Shown one piece after another: positions 43,801 through 52,272 of a stretch of DNA of 64,000 nt (the first letter of the stretch is position 1; each line of letters opens with the position of its first letter). Made by a program: the position numbers and the translations under genes. Origin of the DNA: an uncultured Vicinamibacterales bacterium (lineage in GTDB: Bacteria > Acidobacteriota > Vicinamibacteria > Vicinamibacterales > UBA8438); the NCBI GenBank assembly GCA_958295905.1, contig OY282382.1:3062001-3126000 (forward strand), written 5' to 3'. Under the pieces are notes generated by a model. The model ran no database searches and was not told where the DNA came from. It saw nothing but the letters and a program-made list of their open reading frames with translations.

Positions 43801-44682
43801 TCATCCGCCGAGCCGCTGCACGAAGGCGGCCACCGCCTGTCCGATCTCGTCCGGAGCGTCCTCCTGGATGAAGTGCCGGCCGGGGACGGTCACCTCCTGC
43901 TGGTTTTTCCAGCCCCGGCAGAATTCGCGCTGCGGCCCGGTCAGGATCGCCCCCGGGTCGGCGTTGATGAACAGTTTGGGGAGGTCGTTCCCGCTCATCC
44001 ATTCCGCATAGTCCCGCACGATGCGGGTGACGTCCGCGGGCTCGCCGTCGATGGGGATTTCGCGGGGCCAGGTCAGGGTGGGCCGCCGCGACTCGCCCGG
44101 CTCGGCGTAGGGGGCGCGGTAGACGGCCATCTCCGCCTCGGTGAGCGCCCGCAGGATCGAGCCGGGCAGGACCCGCTCGACGAAGACGTTGTTCTCAATG
44201 ACCATCTGCTCGCCGGCATCCGAACGAAGTCCCCGAAAGACCCGCCGCGCCGCCTCGGGCCACTCGGCCCACGTCACCGGCCGGACCAGCGCTTCCATGT
44301 ACGCGATGGCGCGGGTCGCCCCCCGGTGCCGGTTCGCCCAGTCGAACCCGAGTGCGGACCCCCAGTCGTGCACCACCCAGACCACGTTCGACGCGACGCC
44401 GAGGGCGGCGAGGGCGCCGTCGAGGAACCCGCGGTGCTCGACGAAACGATACCGTCCCGGCCCCGGGTCATCGAGCTTGTCGGAAGCGCCCATGCCGATC
44501 AGATCGAGGGCGATGCAGCGCCCCAGCGGGGCCACGTGGGGCATGATGTTGCGCCAGAGAAAGGACGAGGTCGGGTTGCCGTGCAGGAAGACGACGGGGT
44601 CGCCCCGGCCCATCTCGACGTACGCCATGCGCTTGCCGAGCACCTCAACCGTCTGCTTCCGGGGCGCCGCGTCCGACATCAT
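43801..44682 (-). CDS. Haloalkane dehalogenase-like alpha/beta hydrolase
   Basis: This 293-residue enzyme has the full HLD-II set. [11 protein letters not shown] contains halide-binding Asn36. Nucleophile Asp106 lies in [11 protein letters not shown], with Trp107 as the second halide contact. Glu130 in [11 protein letters not shown] is the catalytic acid, and His270 in [14 protein letters not shown] completes the triad. It would hydrolyse carbon-halogen bonds of haloalkanes to alcohols in the cytoplasm. HLDs are frequent in marine bacteria. Natural substrates are often unknown, and epoxide hydrolases share the fold, but Asn36/Trp107 favours dehalogenase. Confidence 0.9.
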   Translation of the reverse strand: MMSDAAPRKQTVEVLGKRMAYVEMGRGDPVVFLHGNPTSSFLWRNIMPHVAPLGRCIALDLIGMGASDKLDDPGPGRYRFVEHRGFLDGALAALGVASNVVWVVHDWGSALGFDWANRHRGATRAIAYMEALVRPVTWAEWPEAARRVFRGLRSDAGEQMVIENNVFVERVLPGSILRALTEAEMAVYRAPYAEPGESRRPTLTWPREIPIDGEPADVTRIVRDYAEWMSGNDLPKLFINADPGAILTGPQREFCRGWKNQQEVTVPGRHFIQEDAPDEIGQAVAAFVQRLGG

Positions 44683-44696
44683 GTCCGGATTCTAGC

Positions 44697-44943
44697 CCGG
44701 AAATCGCAGCCTGCGGCACCGATTACCGCCCCACCAACCCTCCAGGCGTCCGCGCCGTTCCACGGCGCCGCCGCCTGCCCCGGAAACCGCTGCCTGCGGC
44801 ACCGATTACCGCCCCACCAACCCTTCAGGCGTCCGCGCCGTTCCACGGCGCCGCCGCCTGCCCCGGAAATCGCAGCCTGCGGCACCGATTACCGCCCCAC
44901 CAACCCTCCAGGCGTCCGCGCCGTTCCACGGTGCCGCCTCCTG
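44697..44943 (-). repeat. Family A repeats, three tandem 83-bp copies
   Basis: The units start at 44699, 44782 and 44865 with ggaaatcgcagcctgcggca or close variants. Each runs through accgccccaccaaccctcc to gcgccgttccacggcgccg. Spacing is exactly 83 bases. They fill the gap between the dehalogenase start and the promoter of the next gene. Confidence 0.9.
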
Positions 44944-45074
44944 GCCGTCGCCGGTAGCGCCCGCGTCGCACGGAGACCGCCGGTCGAGGGCGGCGGCGCT
45001 CCTGCCGGAGGCGGCTGGGCCCCCTCCGGGGTTCCCGAAATGCCCCGTCGATCGGCCCCGTCCGGGATTCGGGG

Positions 45075-45103
45075 TGGACAGCCTGCGCCGAGATCGCTAC
45101 ACT
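45075..45103 (+). promoter_or_regulatory. Sigma70-like promoter for the copper/heme protein
   Basis: TGGACA and TACACT are spaced by 17 bases. The predicted start is about 75 bases before the ATG at 45188. The layout closely copies that of the DUF1592 promoter at 36905. Confidence 0.45.
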
Positions 45104-45187
45104 ATAGGACCACACGTGGTCAAACGTTCGGGCGAGCCGCGCGTCCGGCCGCCTGCTCGGCGATTTCAGAGTATGGAGGTGAGGGGA

Positions 45188-46456
45188 ATGAGAAACGCCA
45201 GATTCGTGCTTGGCTGTCTGGCGGCAGCAGCGGTGATGGTCCCGGCCCTGGCCGCGGCCGAGGCGCCCGAGAACCCGACGTTCCACAAGGACATCGAGCC
45301 GATCCTGCAGCGCTCCTGCCAGGTGTGCCACCGGCCCGACAACATGGCGCCGATGTCGCTGATGACCTATCGGGAGACCCGGCCGTGGGCGCGGTCGATC
45401 CGGACCAAGGTCGAAGCGCGCGAGATGCCCCCGTGGCACATCGATCCCAAGGTCGGCCTGCAGAGCTTCAAGAACGACAAGTCGCTGAGCGACGACGAGA
45501 TCGCGACGATCGGCAACTGGGTGCAGAACGGCGCGCCGCGGGGCAACCCCGAGGATGCGCCGGCCGCGGTCGAGTTCCAGCAGTTCGGGGCCTGGACCAT
45601 CGAGCCCGACGTGATCGTGACCTCGCCGCCGCACACGGTGCCGTCCGAGGCGGGCGACTGGTGGGGCGACTACATCGTGCCGTCGGGCATTCCGAACGAC
45701 CGCTACATCCAGGCGATCCAGACCAAGGCGGGCGACCTGCGGGTGGTGCACCACGCGCTGACCTACGCGGTCACCGATCCCGACGCCCTGCTGAACGACA
45801 GCTCCGAGGATGCGTTCCTGAACGAGTACGCGGTGGGCAAGAACGCCGACGTGTATCCGGACGGGACGGGACGGCTGTTCCCGGCCGACTCGCGGGTGCG
45901 GTTCAGCTTCCACTACCACTCGGTGGGCGAGGAAGTGACCGACCAGACGGACCTGGGGCTGGTGCTCTATCCCGAGGGCTACGAGCCCGAGCACATCCTC
46001 TACTCGCGGCAGTTGGGCCAGGCCGGCGAGCTCGACATCCCCGCCGGACAGGTGACGCGCCACGACGGTTACCAGAAGATGTACCTGCCCGGCAAGCTGA
46101 CCGGTTTCCAGCCCCACATGCACTTCCTGGGGACCCGGCAGTGCCTGGAGCTCATCTATCCCAACGGGTCGACGGAGATGGTCAACTGCGCCAACTTCGA
46201 CTTCAACTGGCACATCGTCTACAACTACGAGGACGATGCGCAGCCGGTGTACCCGGCCGGCACGACCCTGCACGTCATCAGCTACCACGACAACACGCAG
46301 GCGAACCGCGGCAACCACGACGCGAAGAACTGGACCGGCGGGGGCAGCCGCACCGTCGACGAGATGGCCTTCGCCTGGATCAGTTGGCACGATCTGAGCG
46401 ACGAAGAGTACGCGGCCGAGCTCGAGGCCCGGAAGGCGAACGCCGACAACGACTAG
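45188..46456 (+). CDS. Heme c and copper monooxygenase-like protein
   Basis: This 422-residue secreted protein has a signal peptide (FVLGCLAAAAVMVPALAAA) and one c-type heme motif, CQVCH at 44-48 with NMAPMSL after it. A type II copper monooxygenase-like region follows, with VVHHALTY near residue 187 and QPHMHFLGT near 308. A FHYHSVG motif lies between. It is a full-length paralogue of the truncated gene at the left edge. A heme domain fused to a PHM-like domain suggests a periplasmic oxidase fed by cytochromes. GGAGGTGAGGGG precedes the ATG. Confidence 0.85.
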   Translation: MRNARFVLGCLAAAAVMVPALAAAEAPENPTFHKDIEPILQRSCQVCHRPDNMAPMSLMTYRETRPWARSIRTKVEAREMPPWHIDPKVGLQSFKNDKSLSDDEIATIGNWVQNGAPRGNPEDAPAAVEFQQFGAWTIEPDVIVTSPPHTVPSEAGDWWGDYIVPSGIPNDRYIQAIQTKAGDLRVVHHALTYAVTDPDALLNDSSEDAFLNEYAVGKNADVYPDGTGRLFPADSRVRFSFHYHSVGEEVTDQTDLGLVLYPEGYEPEHILYSRQLGQAGELDIPAGQVTRHDGYQKMYLPGKLTGFQPHMHFLGTRQCLELIYPNGSTEMVNCANFDFNWHIVYNYEDDAQPVYPAGTTLHVISYHDNTQANRGNHDAKNWTGGGSRTVDEMAFAWISWHDLSDEEYAAELEARKANADND

Positions 46457-46493
46457 CAGCGGTGGCTGGTCTCGCGTTCGGGTGGAATGCATG

Positions 46494-46534
46494 CCCTCTG
46501 CGGGGAGCCGCGGCTCTCCGCAGAGGGTTTTTTT
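46494..46534 (+). terminator. Rho-independent terminator
   Basis: The stem ccctctgcgg / ccgcagaggg continues through gagccgcggctc and is followed directly by seven T residues. It is the clearest terminator in the window and ends the transcript of the 45188-46456 gene. Confidence 0.9.
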
Positions 46535-46563
46535 GCAGCAGCAGGAGGGAAGCGGAAGTGATC

Positions 46564-47547
46564 ATGCAGTTTCTCGGTCGACGGGCCCCGCGGCGATGGC
46601 TCGCCGGGGGGGCGGGGGCGGTGCTGGTGCTGGCGTTCGCAGCGAGCGTGTCGGCGCAGGTCAATCGCCGGGACGTGCCGATCGTGGCGCAGCCCCAGCA
46701 ACGGTTCAACTCGGGACAGGACATCCAGCCCATCTTCGAGGGGTGGACCCGGAACGAGGACGGGAGCTATCAGTTCCACTACGGCTATCTGAACCGCAAC
46801 TACCGGGAGCGGCCGCACGTCCCGGTGGGCCGGGACAACTTCTTCTCGCCGGGCGAACCCGATCGCGGCCAGCCCGCGTACTTCTATCCCCGCACCAACC
46901 GGTACCAGTTCGACGTGACGGTGCCCGCGGACTTTCCCCTCGACGCCGAGTTGATCTGGGAAGTGACCCGGCAGGGGAGCACCCAGCGGGCCTACGGCTG
47001 GCTGCAGCCGGAATGGGAGATCGACGTCAACACGATCACGTCGAACGCCCGGACGCAGTTCGGACGCGGGGTGGACGAGCTGTACTCCAACATCGCGCCG
47101 GTGGTCAGCGTCGAGGCGAGCCGCGACACCGTCGCGGTGGGGACGCCGGTGACCCTCACCGCGCGGCTGACCGACGACGATCTGCCGACCCCGGTCCCGG
47201 AACGGGACGACAGCCTGCCGCGGCGCCGCCGCGACCCGACGCTGGTGGCGCCGCCCGGCGCGCCGCAGATTCCCGACAACATTCCCAGCTATACCCGGCC
47301 GACGCCGACCCGGAATCACCTGTCGGTGTTGTGGGTGGTGTATCGCGGACCTGCCGACGCCGAGTTCGAGCCCTACGGCTACCAGGAATGGGAAGAGGGG
47401 ATGGACGGCGACGGATGGACGTCCGGCACGTTCGAGACGACCGTCACCTTCGACGAGCCGGGTGCCTACACGCTGCGCGCCTTCGCTTGCGACGCGATGC
47501 TGATCTCGCACGCGAACATCGAGATTACCGTGACCGCGGCCGAGTAG
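46564..47547 (+). CDS. Secreted protein of unknown function
   Basis: The 327-residue protein has a signal peptide (WLAGGAGAVLVLAFAASVSA). The mature part is beta-rich: FHYGYLNRNYRERPHVPVGR, then PRTNRYQFDVTVPADFP, then a C-terminal Ig/PKD-like strand set (VSVEASRDTVAVGTPVTL, FETTVTFDEPGAYTLRAFA). I do not recognise the family, but this layout recurs in Acidobacteriota. A GTG at 46558 is an alternative start. A terminator separates it from the upstream gene. Its last 23 bases overlap the convergent membrane protein gene. Confidence 0.7.
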   Translation: MQFLGRRAPRRWLAGGAGAVLVLAFAASVSAQVNRRDVPIVAQPQQRFNSGQDIQPIFEGWTRNEDGSYQFHYGYLNRNYRERPHVPVGRDNFFSPGEPDRGQPAYFYPRTNRYQFDVTVPADFPLDAELIWEVTRQGSTQRAYGWLQPEWEIDVNTITSNARTQFGRGVDELYSNIAPVVSVEASRDTVAVGTPVTLTARLTDDDLPTPVPERDDSLPRRRRDPTLVAPPGAPQIPDNIPSYTRPTPTRNHLSVLWVVYRGPADAEFEPYGYQEWEEGMDGDGWTSGTFETTVTFDEPGAYTLRAFACDAMLISHANIEITVTAAE

Positions 47548-48037
47548 ACGCCGGACGGGCGGGCGGCGGAGCGGCGCCGGCGGCGCTCCGCCGCCCTTCC
47601 CCCGCCGCGGTGCCGCGGGCCACCAGGAACACGCCGATGGCCAGGCAGGCCGCCCCCACCGGCACCACCGCGACGCCCAGGCCCGGATCCCCGCCGTAGA
47701 GCCTGACGCCGCCCGCGAAGAACCCTCCCGGCAACAGCACGCTCGCCCCCATGAGGCACCGCGAGACCACCCGCCGATGGCCGTCGCCGAGGTCGGGGAA
47801 GACGCGCAGGCACAGCGCGAACGCGATGTGGACGAGCCCCAGAAGGACGCCGTGGGCGTGAGCCAGGGTCCACATGAGCCGCCGCGTCTCGTTCGTGACG
47901 TCCAGATAGAAGCCGGCCTTGAACCCGTGCAGCAGCTCGAGGACGAAGCCGACGCACAGAAACACCAGGAGCGACCACCAGCCGAATCGGAGGTGGCGAC
48001 CCGCGTAGTCGACGTTCCGGCCGGTTCGCTGAGCCAC
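47525..48037 (-). CDS. Small four-helix membrane protein
   Basis: This 170-residue integral membrane protein has about four hydrophobic segments: WWSLLVFLCVGFVLELL, AHGVLLGLVHIAFALCL, CLMGASVLLPGGFFAGGV and GVAVVPVGAACLAIGVFLVA. Conserved-looking His residues (HGFKAG, LAHAHG, LVHIAF) lie at helix ends, as in small quinol or cytochrome b-type subunits. It starts at GTG, overlapping the stop of the octaheme cytochrome gene by one base, so it is probably that protein's membrane partner. The 3' end overlaps the convergent gene. Confidence 0.7.
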   Translation of the reverse strand: MAQRTGRNVDYAGRHLRFGWWSLLVFLCVGFVLELLHGFKAGFYLDVTNETRRLMWTLAHAHGVLLGLVHIAFALCLRVFPDLGDGHRRVVSRCLMGASVLLPGGFFAGGVRLYGGDPGLGVAVVPVGAACLAIGVFLVARGTAAGEGRRSAAGAAPPPARPASTRPRSR

Positions 48038-50043
48038 TATTCTCGGAGAAAGAGGGGCCGCCGGTCGCGGGCGTCGAACAGCCGCCGCATGGCGTCGACC
48101 CGCAGCTCGCCGCGTTGATCGACCAGCAGCTCGGGTTCGCGCCGGAGCCGGGCGGCGGGCGAGGCCCGCCACTCCCGGAGCACGCGGACCGCGGTGTCGA
48201 CGCGGGCCTGCCGGGGGCCCGTGAAGTCGAACGCGAGGTTCGCGTAGCCGGGCAGGCTGCGCAGTGAGCGGGCCGCGATGAACCGCACCGCGTCGTAGGG
48301 GTCGCCGAGGGCCTCGCCCAGGTGAGGGACCATCCAGGTGGTGCCGGAGGCCTCCTGGGCCGGCCCCCAGCCCATGCTCCAGGCGGTCAGGGCCCGCTGG
48401 CCGGCGTCGCCGGCCAGCATCCAGCGGAGCCCCGCCGCCACCGTCCGGTCGCCGTCCCGCAGCGGCGGGGCGGGAACGCCGTACCACGCGTCGAGCCGTT
48501 CAGCGGTCCACGCCAGGGTCTTGTCGAGGTGGCACAGGTTGCAGGCGTTGGGTCGTCCCACCTCCGCCGTCTCGGCCGCCGACGGGCTGCCGACGGTGTG
48601 GCTGCGTATCGCCTTCAGCAGCCCGTAGCTGGTGTAGGGCATGTGGCAGTTGTAGCAACGGCTGCCCGCCGACTCCGGCGCGTGCCGGGTGTGCGCGGCG
48701 GGGTCCGCGCGGAGCGGCTCGTGACACTGCAGGCACGCTTCGTCGCCGTCCATGCCCGCCGACACCTGGTGGGTGTCGGCCCACGCCGCGACGGTTCGCG
48801 GGTCGTCGGGCGTCTTGTGCATGGTGTGGCAGGAGAAGCAGCTCAGCGTGCGTTCCGGGGTCTCCGCATCCCGGAAGCAGGGGGAGTCGAGCAGTCCGTT
48901 GTACTCGCGGCCCGACACGCGGATGGTACCGTCGCGCCAGAACGATCCGCGGACGAACTCGGGGTCGGCGGCGACCAGGGCGCGGATGTCCGCCGAGGTG
49001 CGGTCGACCGCGGGCTGGACGACGAAGCGGGTGTCCCGCAGCTCGTCGCCGGGGCGGTAGGGAAGCCCGTCGCGGCTGGCCCGCCGCTCGTCCTCGGGGT
49101 CGTAGTACTCCCACACGCTGTGGCACTGGCCGCAGACCTGCGACGATCGCCGTGGATCGAGGTCGACCGGCTGGACGATGGTCGGGTCTCCGTTTCCGGC
49201 GAGATGGCGTCGGTAGCGGCGCAGGGGGCTGCGGTTGGCTTCGACATGGGCCCGGGCGGGGCCGTGGCACGACTCGCAGGCGACGCCGAACTCCGCGACG
49301 GTGGTGTCGACGGCCTGCTCGGCGAACGGCGCGGAGCGGTAGGGGGTATCGAAGGCGGTGCGGCCCAGCGTGGTGTGGCACACGATGCACACCGCGTTCC
49401 AGTGCCCGTCGAGCATGGCGAGCGACTGCCCCGGCGGGTGCAGCACCAGCGCGCTGCGCGGCACCCACCGCCGCTCGGCCAAGAGATACGCGCCGGGCAG
49501 GACGTTCAGCCCGCGGTCGTGCCCGGTGGCGTACCAGTAGATGTTCTGGTGATGCGACCCCGTCATCAGGACGACCCGCCGCCGGATGCGGGGGCGTTCG
49601 GCGTCCGGTCCCTCCCAGCCGGGGTCGTCGAACTCCGCCCACAGCTCGTCTCCCCGGCGCTCGAGTGCCATCGGGCTCCCGTGCACCGCGTCGACCCGCA
49701 CGCCGTCGAAATCGGCGCGGACGGTGTCGGGCGCGGCGACCTGCGTCATCGTCCGGTGATACGACCCGCGCCAGGTCTCGTACTCCGCGGGATGGCACGC
49801 CCGGCACGTGTCCGACGAGACATAGCCGTCGCCGGTCACCTGAACGGGACGATCGACCACTTCCGATTCCGGCGCGGGCCGGCTCGTGGTGACGGCCAGG
49901 GTGACCCCGAGGCCGGTCGAGGCGAAGAGGACGAGGACCGCCGGGGCGTAGCGGAGGGCCGGCGATGACCGTACCGCCCGCGGGACCCCGCCCGCCGGCG
50001 ATGCGGGGTCCGATGCGGGCCGCGGGCGGGAGGATCGAGGCAT
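48037..50043 (-). CDS. Octaheme cytochrome c with HEAT-like C-terminus
   Basis: This 668-residue protein has an N-terminal membrane helix (YAPAVLVLFASTGLGVTLAV) and eight CxxCH motifs: CRACH, CIVCH, CESCH, CGQCH, CFSCH, CLQCH, CYNCH and CNLCH. The first part resembles cytochrome c-554/NrfA-like multiheme domains. The C-terminus (about residues 540-640) has helical repeats including YDAVRFIAARSLRSLPGY, HEAT-like. It may be an oxidoreductase or an electron conduit; an octaheme nitrite- or tetrathionate-reductase type activity is only a guess. It is co-translated with the membrane protein downstream. Confidence 0.85.
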   Translation of the reverse strand: MPRSSRPRPASDPASPAGGVPRAVRSSPALRYAPAVLVLFASTGLGVTLAVTTSRPAPESEVVDRPVQVTGDGYVSSDTCRACHPAEYETWRGSYHRTMTQVAAPDTVRADFDGVRVDAVHGSPMALERRGDELWAEFDDPGWEGPDAERPRIRRRVVLMTGSHHQNIYWYATGHDRGLNVLPGAYLLAERRWVPRSALVLHPPGQSLAMLDGHWNAVCIVCHTTLGRTAFDTPYRSAPFAEQAVDTTVAEFGVACESCHGPARAHVEANRSPLRRYRRHLAGNGDPTIVQPVDLDPRRSSQVCGQCHSVWEYYDPEDERRASRDGLPYRPGDELRDTRFVVQPAVDRTSADIRALVAADPEFVRGSFWRDGTIRVSGREYNGLLDSPCFRDAETPERTLSCFSCHTMHKTPDDPRTVAAWADTHQVSAGMDGDEACLQCHEPLRADPAAHTRHAPESAGSRCYNCHMPYTSYGLLKAIRSHTVGSPSAAETAEVGRPNACNLCHLDKTLAWTAERLDAWYGVPAPPLRDGDRTVAAGLRWMLAGDAGQRALTAWSMGWGPAQEASGTTWMVPHLGEALGDPYDAVRFIAARSLRSLPGYANLAFDFTGPRQARVDTAVRVLREWRASPAARLRREPELLVDQRGELRVDAMRRLFDARDRRPLFLRE

Positions 50044-50299
50044 GGGAACCGAAGCGGGTCAGCCGCCCGGGCGATCGGTCGGGACCGACCGCCCGGGCGC
50101 TGCCGGAGCACGGCGCGGTGCCGCGCGGCGGGCATCCGGGGTGGACGCGCGCCGTCGCCGGCGCAGACGCCTAGTGGCCCGTCACGCCATAAGTTTCGGA
50201 CAGACGGACTTGAGTCGAACGACGTATTTCTTCTGCATAGGACTCTTTGCGGTTCGAGGTGAATGCCCCGACGATCCTATCTTTAGCGGTGGCGATGCA

Positions 50300-50947
50300 C
50301 TAGTTGGCGGCGAAGCAGTAGAAGTAGCCGTTGCCCCCCGTCGCCTGCAGGTTGGCCTGGCTGCAGCCGCGTGAGCCGTGGGCCGAGTTCCACGAGTTGG
50401 GGTTGGCGCCGCCGCCGGTGCGGTCGAAGTGGCCGACCATGGCGCTGCCCTCGCCGTCGGCGTTCGACATCCAGTTGCCGCAGGTGGTGTCCCCGTCGCC
50501 GTCGACGGCGGTGCCGTCGAGATACGATCCGGTCAGGATGTCGTGCTGGTTCGGGGTGTCGCCCCGCCCGTTGGTCATCCCGCCCTGCTCGTTGAGCACG
50601 GTCTCCTTGGTCAGGTTGTTCTCGTAGTGCAGCACGTCGAGGTCGCGCGCGACGACCACGCCGGCGGCGTTCTGCCACGGACCGGCGCCGATGCGGTCGC
50701 GCGCATTGACGCCGCCCTCGCCGGTCGTGCTGAGATACGCCCGCCACATCTTGTCCCCGGCTCCCACCGCCGCGGCCAGCGACTGGCAGTGGGCGTCGGC
50801 CCCTTCGAGCCCGCCGAGGTTGGCGCCGTCCCCGGGACCGGCGCTGGTCAGGAAAAAGGTCATGTCGGCGGCCTGCGCCTGGGCGGGAGAGGCGGCCGCG
50901 AAGCTCACGAGCAGCGCGGCGCCGAAAAGCGGCAACATCTTCTTCAT
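50300..50947 (-). CDS. Secreted lectin-like protein
   Basis: This 215-residue exported protein has a signal peptide (MLPLFGAALLVSFAAASPAQ) and a C-type-lectin-like domain common in Acidobacteriota. Motifs include MTFFLTSAGPGDGANLGGLE, ADAHCQSLAAAVGAG, a CGNWMS loop and GYFYCFAAN at the C-terminus. Four cysteines could form two disulfides. The Asp/Asn-rich loop DGDGDTTCGNW may bind calcium. The ligand is unknown. The start at 50947 follows GGAGAAA; an ATG at 50965 is less likely. Confidence 0.75.
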   Translation of the reverse strand: MKKMLPLFGAALLVSFAAASPAQAQAADMTFFLTSAGPGDGANLGGLEGADAHCQSLAAAVGAGDKMWRAYLSTTGEGGVNARDRIGAGPWQNAAGVVVARDLDVLHYENNLTKETVLNEQGGMTNGRGDTPNQHDILTGSYLDGTAVDGDGDTTCGNWMSNADGEGSAMVGHFDRTGGGANPNSWNSAHGSRGCSQANLQATGGNGYFYCFAAN

Positions 50948-51025
50948 CGGTGGTTTCTCCTTCATCGAGTCCCGTACGCAGGACGATGCCTGTGACGAAT
51001 GTGACGTGAGGCCGATTATACCGCG

Positions 51026-51226
51026 GGGCCGGCGGCGCGTTCCCGGTCGGCCCCGCACCTGCGTATACACCGCCGCCGGCCCGGCAGGCGGGGGCACTGG
51101 TGCAGCGAGGCGCGTTCCGGCCGGCGCCTCGCGCGGGTCAGCCAGAGCAGCGGGCGCAACGGGAAGGGGCACTGGTCCAGACTGGTGCAGCGAGGCGCGT
51201 TCCGCCGGCGCCGCACCTGCGTATAC
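51026..51226. repeat. Imperfect direct repeats
   Basis: The phrase gcgaggcgcgttccg occurs at about 51108 and 51190, and gcacctgcgtatac at about 51055 and 51211. This suggests tandem copies of an 80-bp unit with rearrangement. No gene is present in this 0.6-kb gap. Confidence 0.6.
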
Positions 51227-51235
51227 TGTCGGCCA

Positions 51236-51532
51236 GGAGTCTGCGCCGTGGAACGGCGCCGCCTCCCCCCGGAGGCGCCGAACCCCCCTGGAGAGGGTTG
51301 GTTGGGCGGCAATCGGAAGCCGCAGCGCGACCTTGCGGTCGCGTTCGGAGTTTCGCTGGCGCGAAACTCCTACGGCGACGATTTCCGGGCTGGGAGCCTG
51401 CGCCGCAGGACCGCGCCGCATCGGGCCGGCGGTGGACGCCGGCCCGGGCGCTGGCTCCGGGCGGCGTCGCCGGCTACGTCGGAGGGGTCGGCCGGGGCGG
51501 CGGCGGATCCGCAGGCGGCGATTTCCGGGCCG
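51236..51532 (+). repeat. Family A repeat and a degenerate second unit
   Basis: The first unit (51236-51332) begins ggagtctgcgccgtggaacg and contains ggttggttgggcggcaatcg. A diverged unit follows from gagcctgcgccgcaggacc to aggcggcgatttccgggcc. Their outer ends resemble the terminal repeats of the IS1182-like element (gagtctgcgccgcag). Confidence 0.65.
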
Positions 51533-51625
51533 CGGTCCCTTCGCGGGGCGCGGGAAAAGACGACCGGCGGCGGGACCGCGGCCGGGCGCGGGACGGGCGT
51601 CCGACGGCAGGAGTGAGGTGAGATC

Positions 51626-52261
51626 ATGGTGATGAGCGTTCGGTCATCTTTCCGGAGCGCGGCGGTCGTCCTGCTGCTCGCGGCCGGGGGCACCGGCGGC
51701 GGGGCCCAGTCGGCGGGGCAGATCATGCGGCAGGCCGAGGCCGATTTTCTCGCCGGGCGCATCGAGGAATCGGTGGCCGGCTTCGACCAGGTGGCGCGCG
51801 CGCGCCCCGACGCGGCGCCCCAGTTCTGGCAGCGGGGCATCGCCCTCTACTACGCCGGACGCTACGACGATTGCCGCCGGCAGTTCGAAGAGCACCGCAT
51901 CGTCAACCCGAACGACGTCGAGAACGCGGCGTGGCACTTCCTGTGCGTCGCGCGCGGCGACTCGCCGGAGGCGGCGCTGGCGGCGCTGCTGCCGGTGGGG
52001 CGGGACCCGCGCCGGCCCATGCGCGAGATCTACGAGATGTTCCGCGGGCGGATGTCTCCCCAGGACGTCCTGTCCGCGGCCGGCGCGCAGGCCGGCGCGC
52101 GGTTCTACGCGCATCTGTACCGTGGTCTCCACCACGAAGCCTGGGGGCGCACCGAGGCGGCGCGGGAGGAGATCTTCCTGGCCGCCGACGCCCGTTTCGC
52201 CCGGTTCGGCGGCTACATGCATGGCGTCGCGGTCGTGCATCGGAACCTGCTGGACCGGTAG
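51626..52261 (+). CDS. Secreted TPR-type protein
   Basis: The 211-residue protein has a signal peptide (AAVVLLLAAGGTGGGAQS). TPR-like helix pairs follow: QIMRQAEADFLAGRIEESVA, FWQRGIALYYAGRYDDCRRQ and HLYRGLHHEAWGRTEAAREE. It is likely a periplasmic interaction protein. It lies 11 bases before drmA and could be co-transcribed with it, but its periplasmic signal makes a direct role in DNA defence unlikely. GGAGTGAGGTGAG precedes the ATG. Confidence 0.7.
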   Translation: MVMSVRSSFRSAAVVLLLAAGGTGGGAQSAGQIMRQAEADFLAGRIEESVAGFDQVARARPDAAPQFWQRGIALYYAGRYDDCRRQFEEHRIVNPNDVENAAWHFLCVARGDSPEAALAALLPVGRDPRRPMREIYEMFRGRMSPQDVLSAAGAQAGARFYAHLYRGLHHEAWGRTEAAREEIFLAADARFARFGGYMHGVAVVHRNLLDR

Positions 52262-52272
52262 CGCGCCCGGCC

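Noticed and set aside
51626-52261. TPR gene as a component of the DISARM-like system
   Set aside because: It has a signal peptide and belongs to a common secreted TPR type. Closeness to drmA alone is weak evidence.
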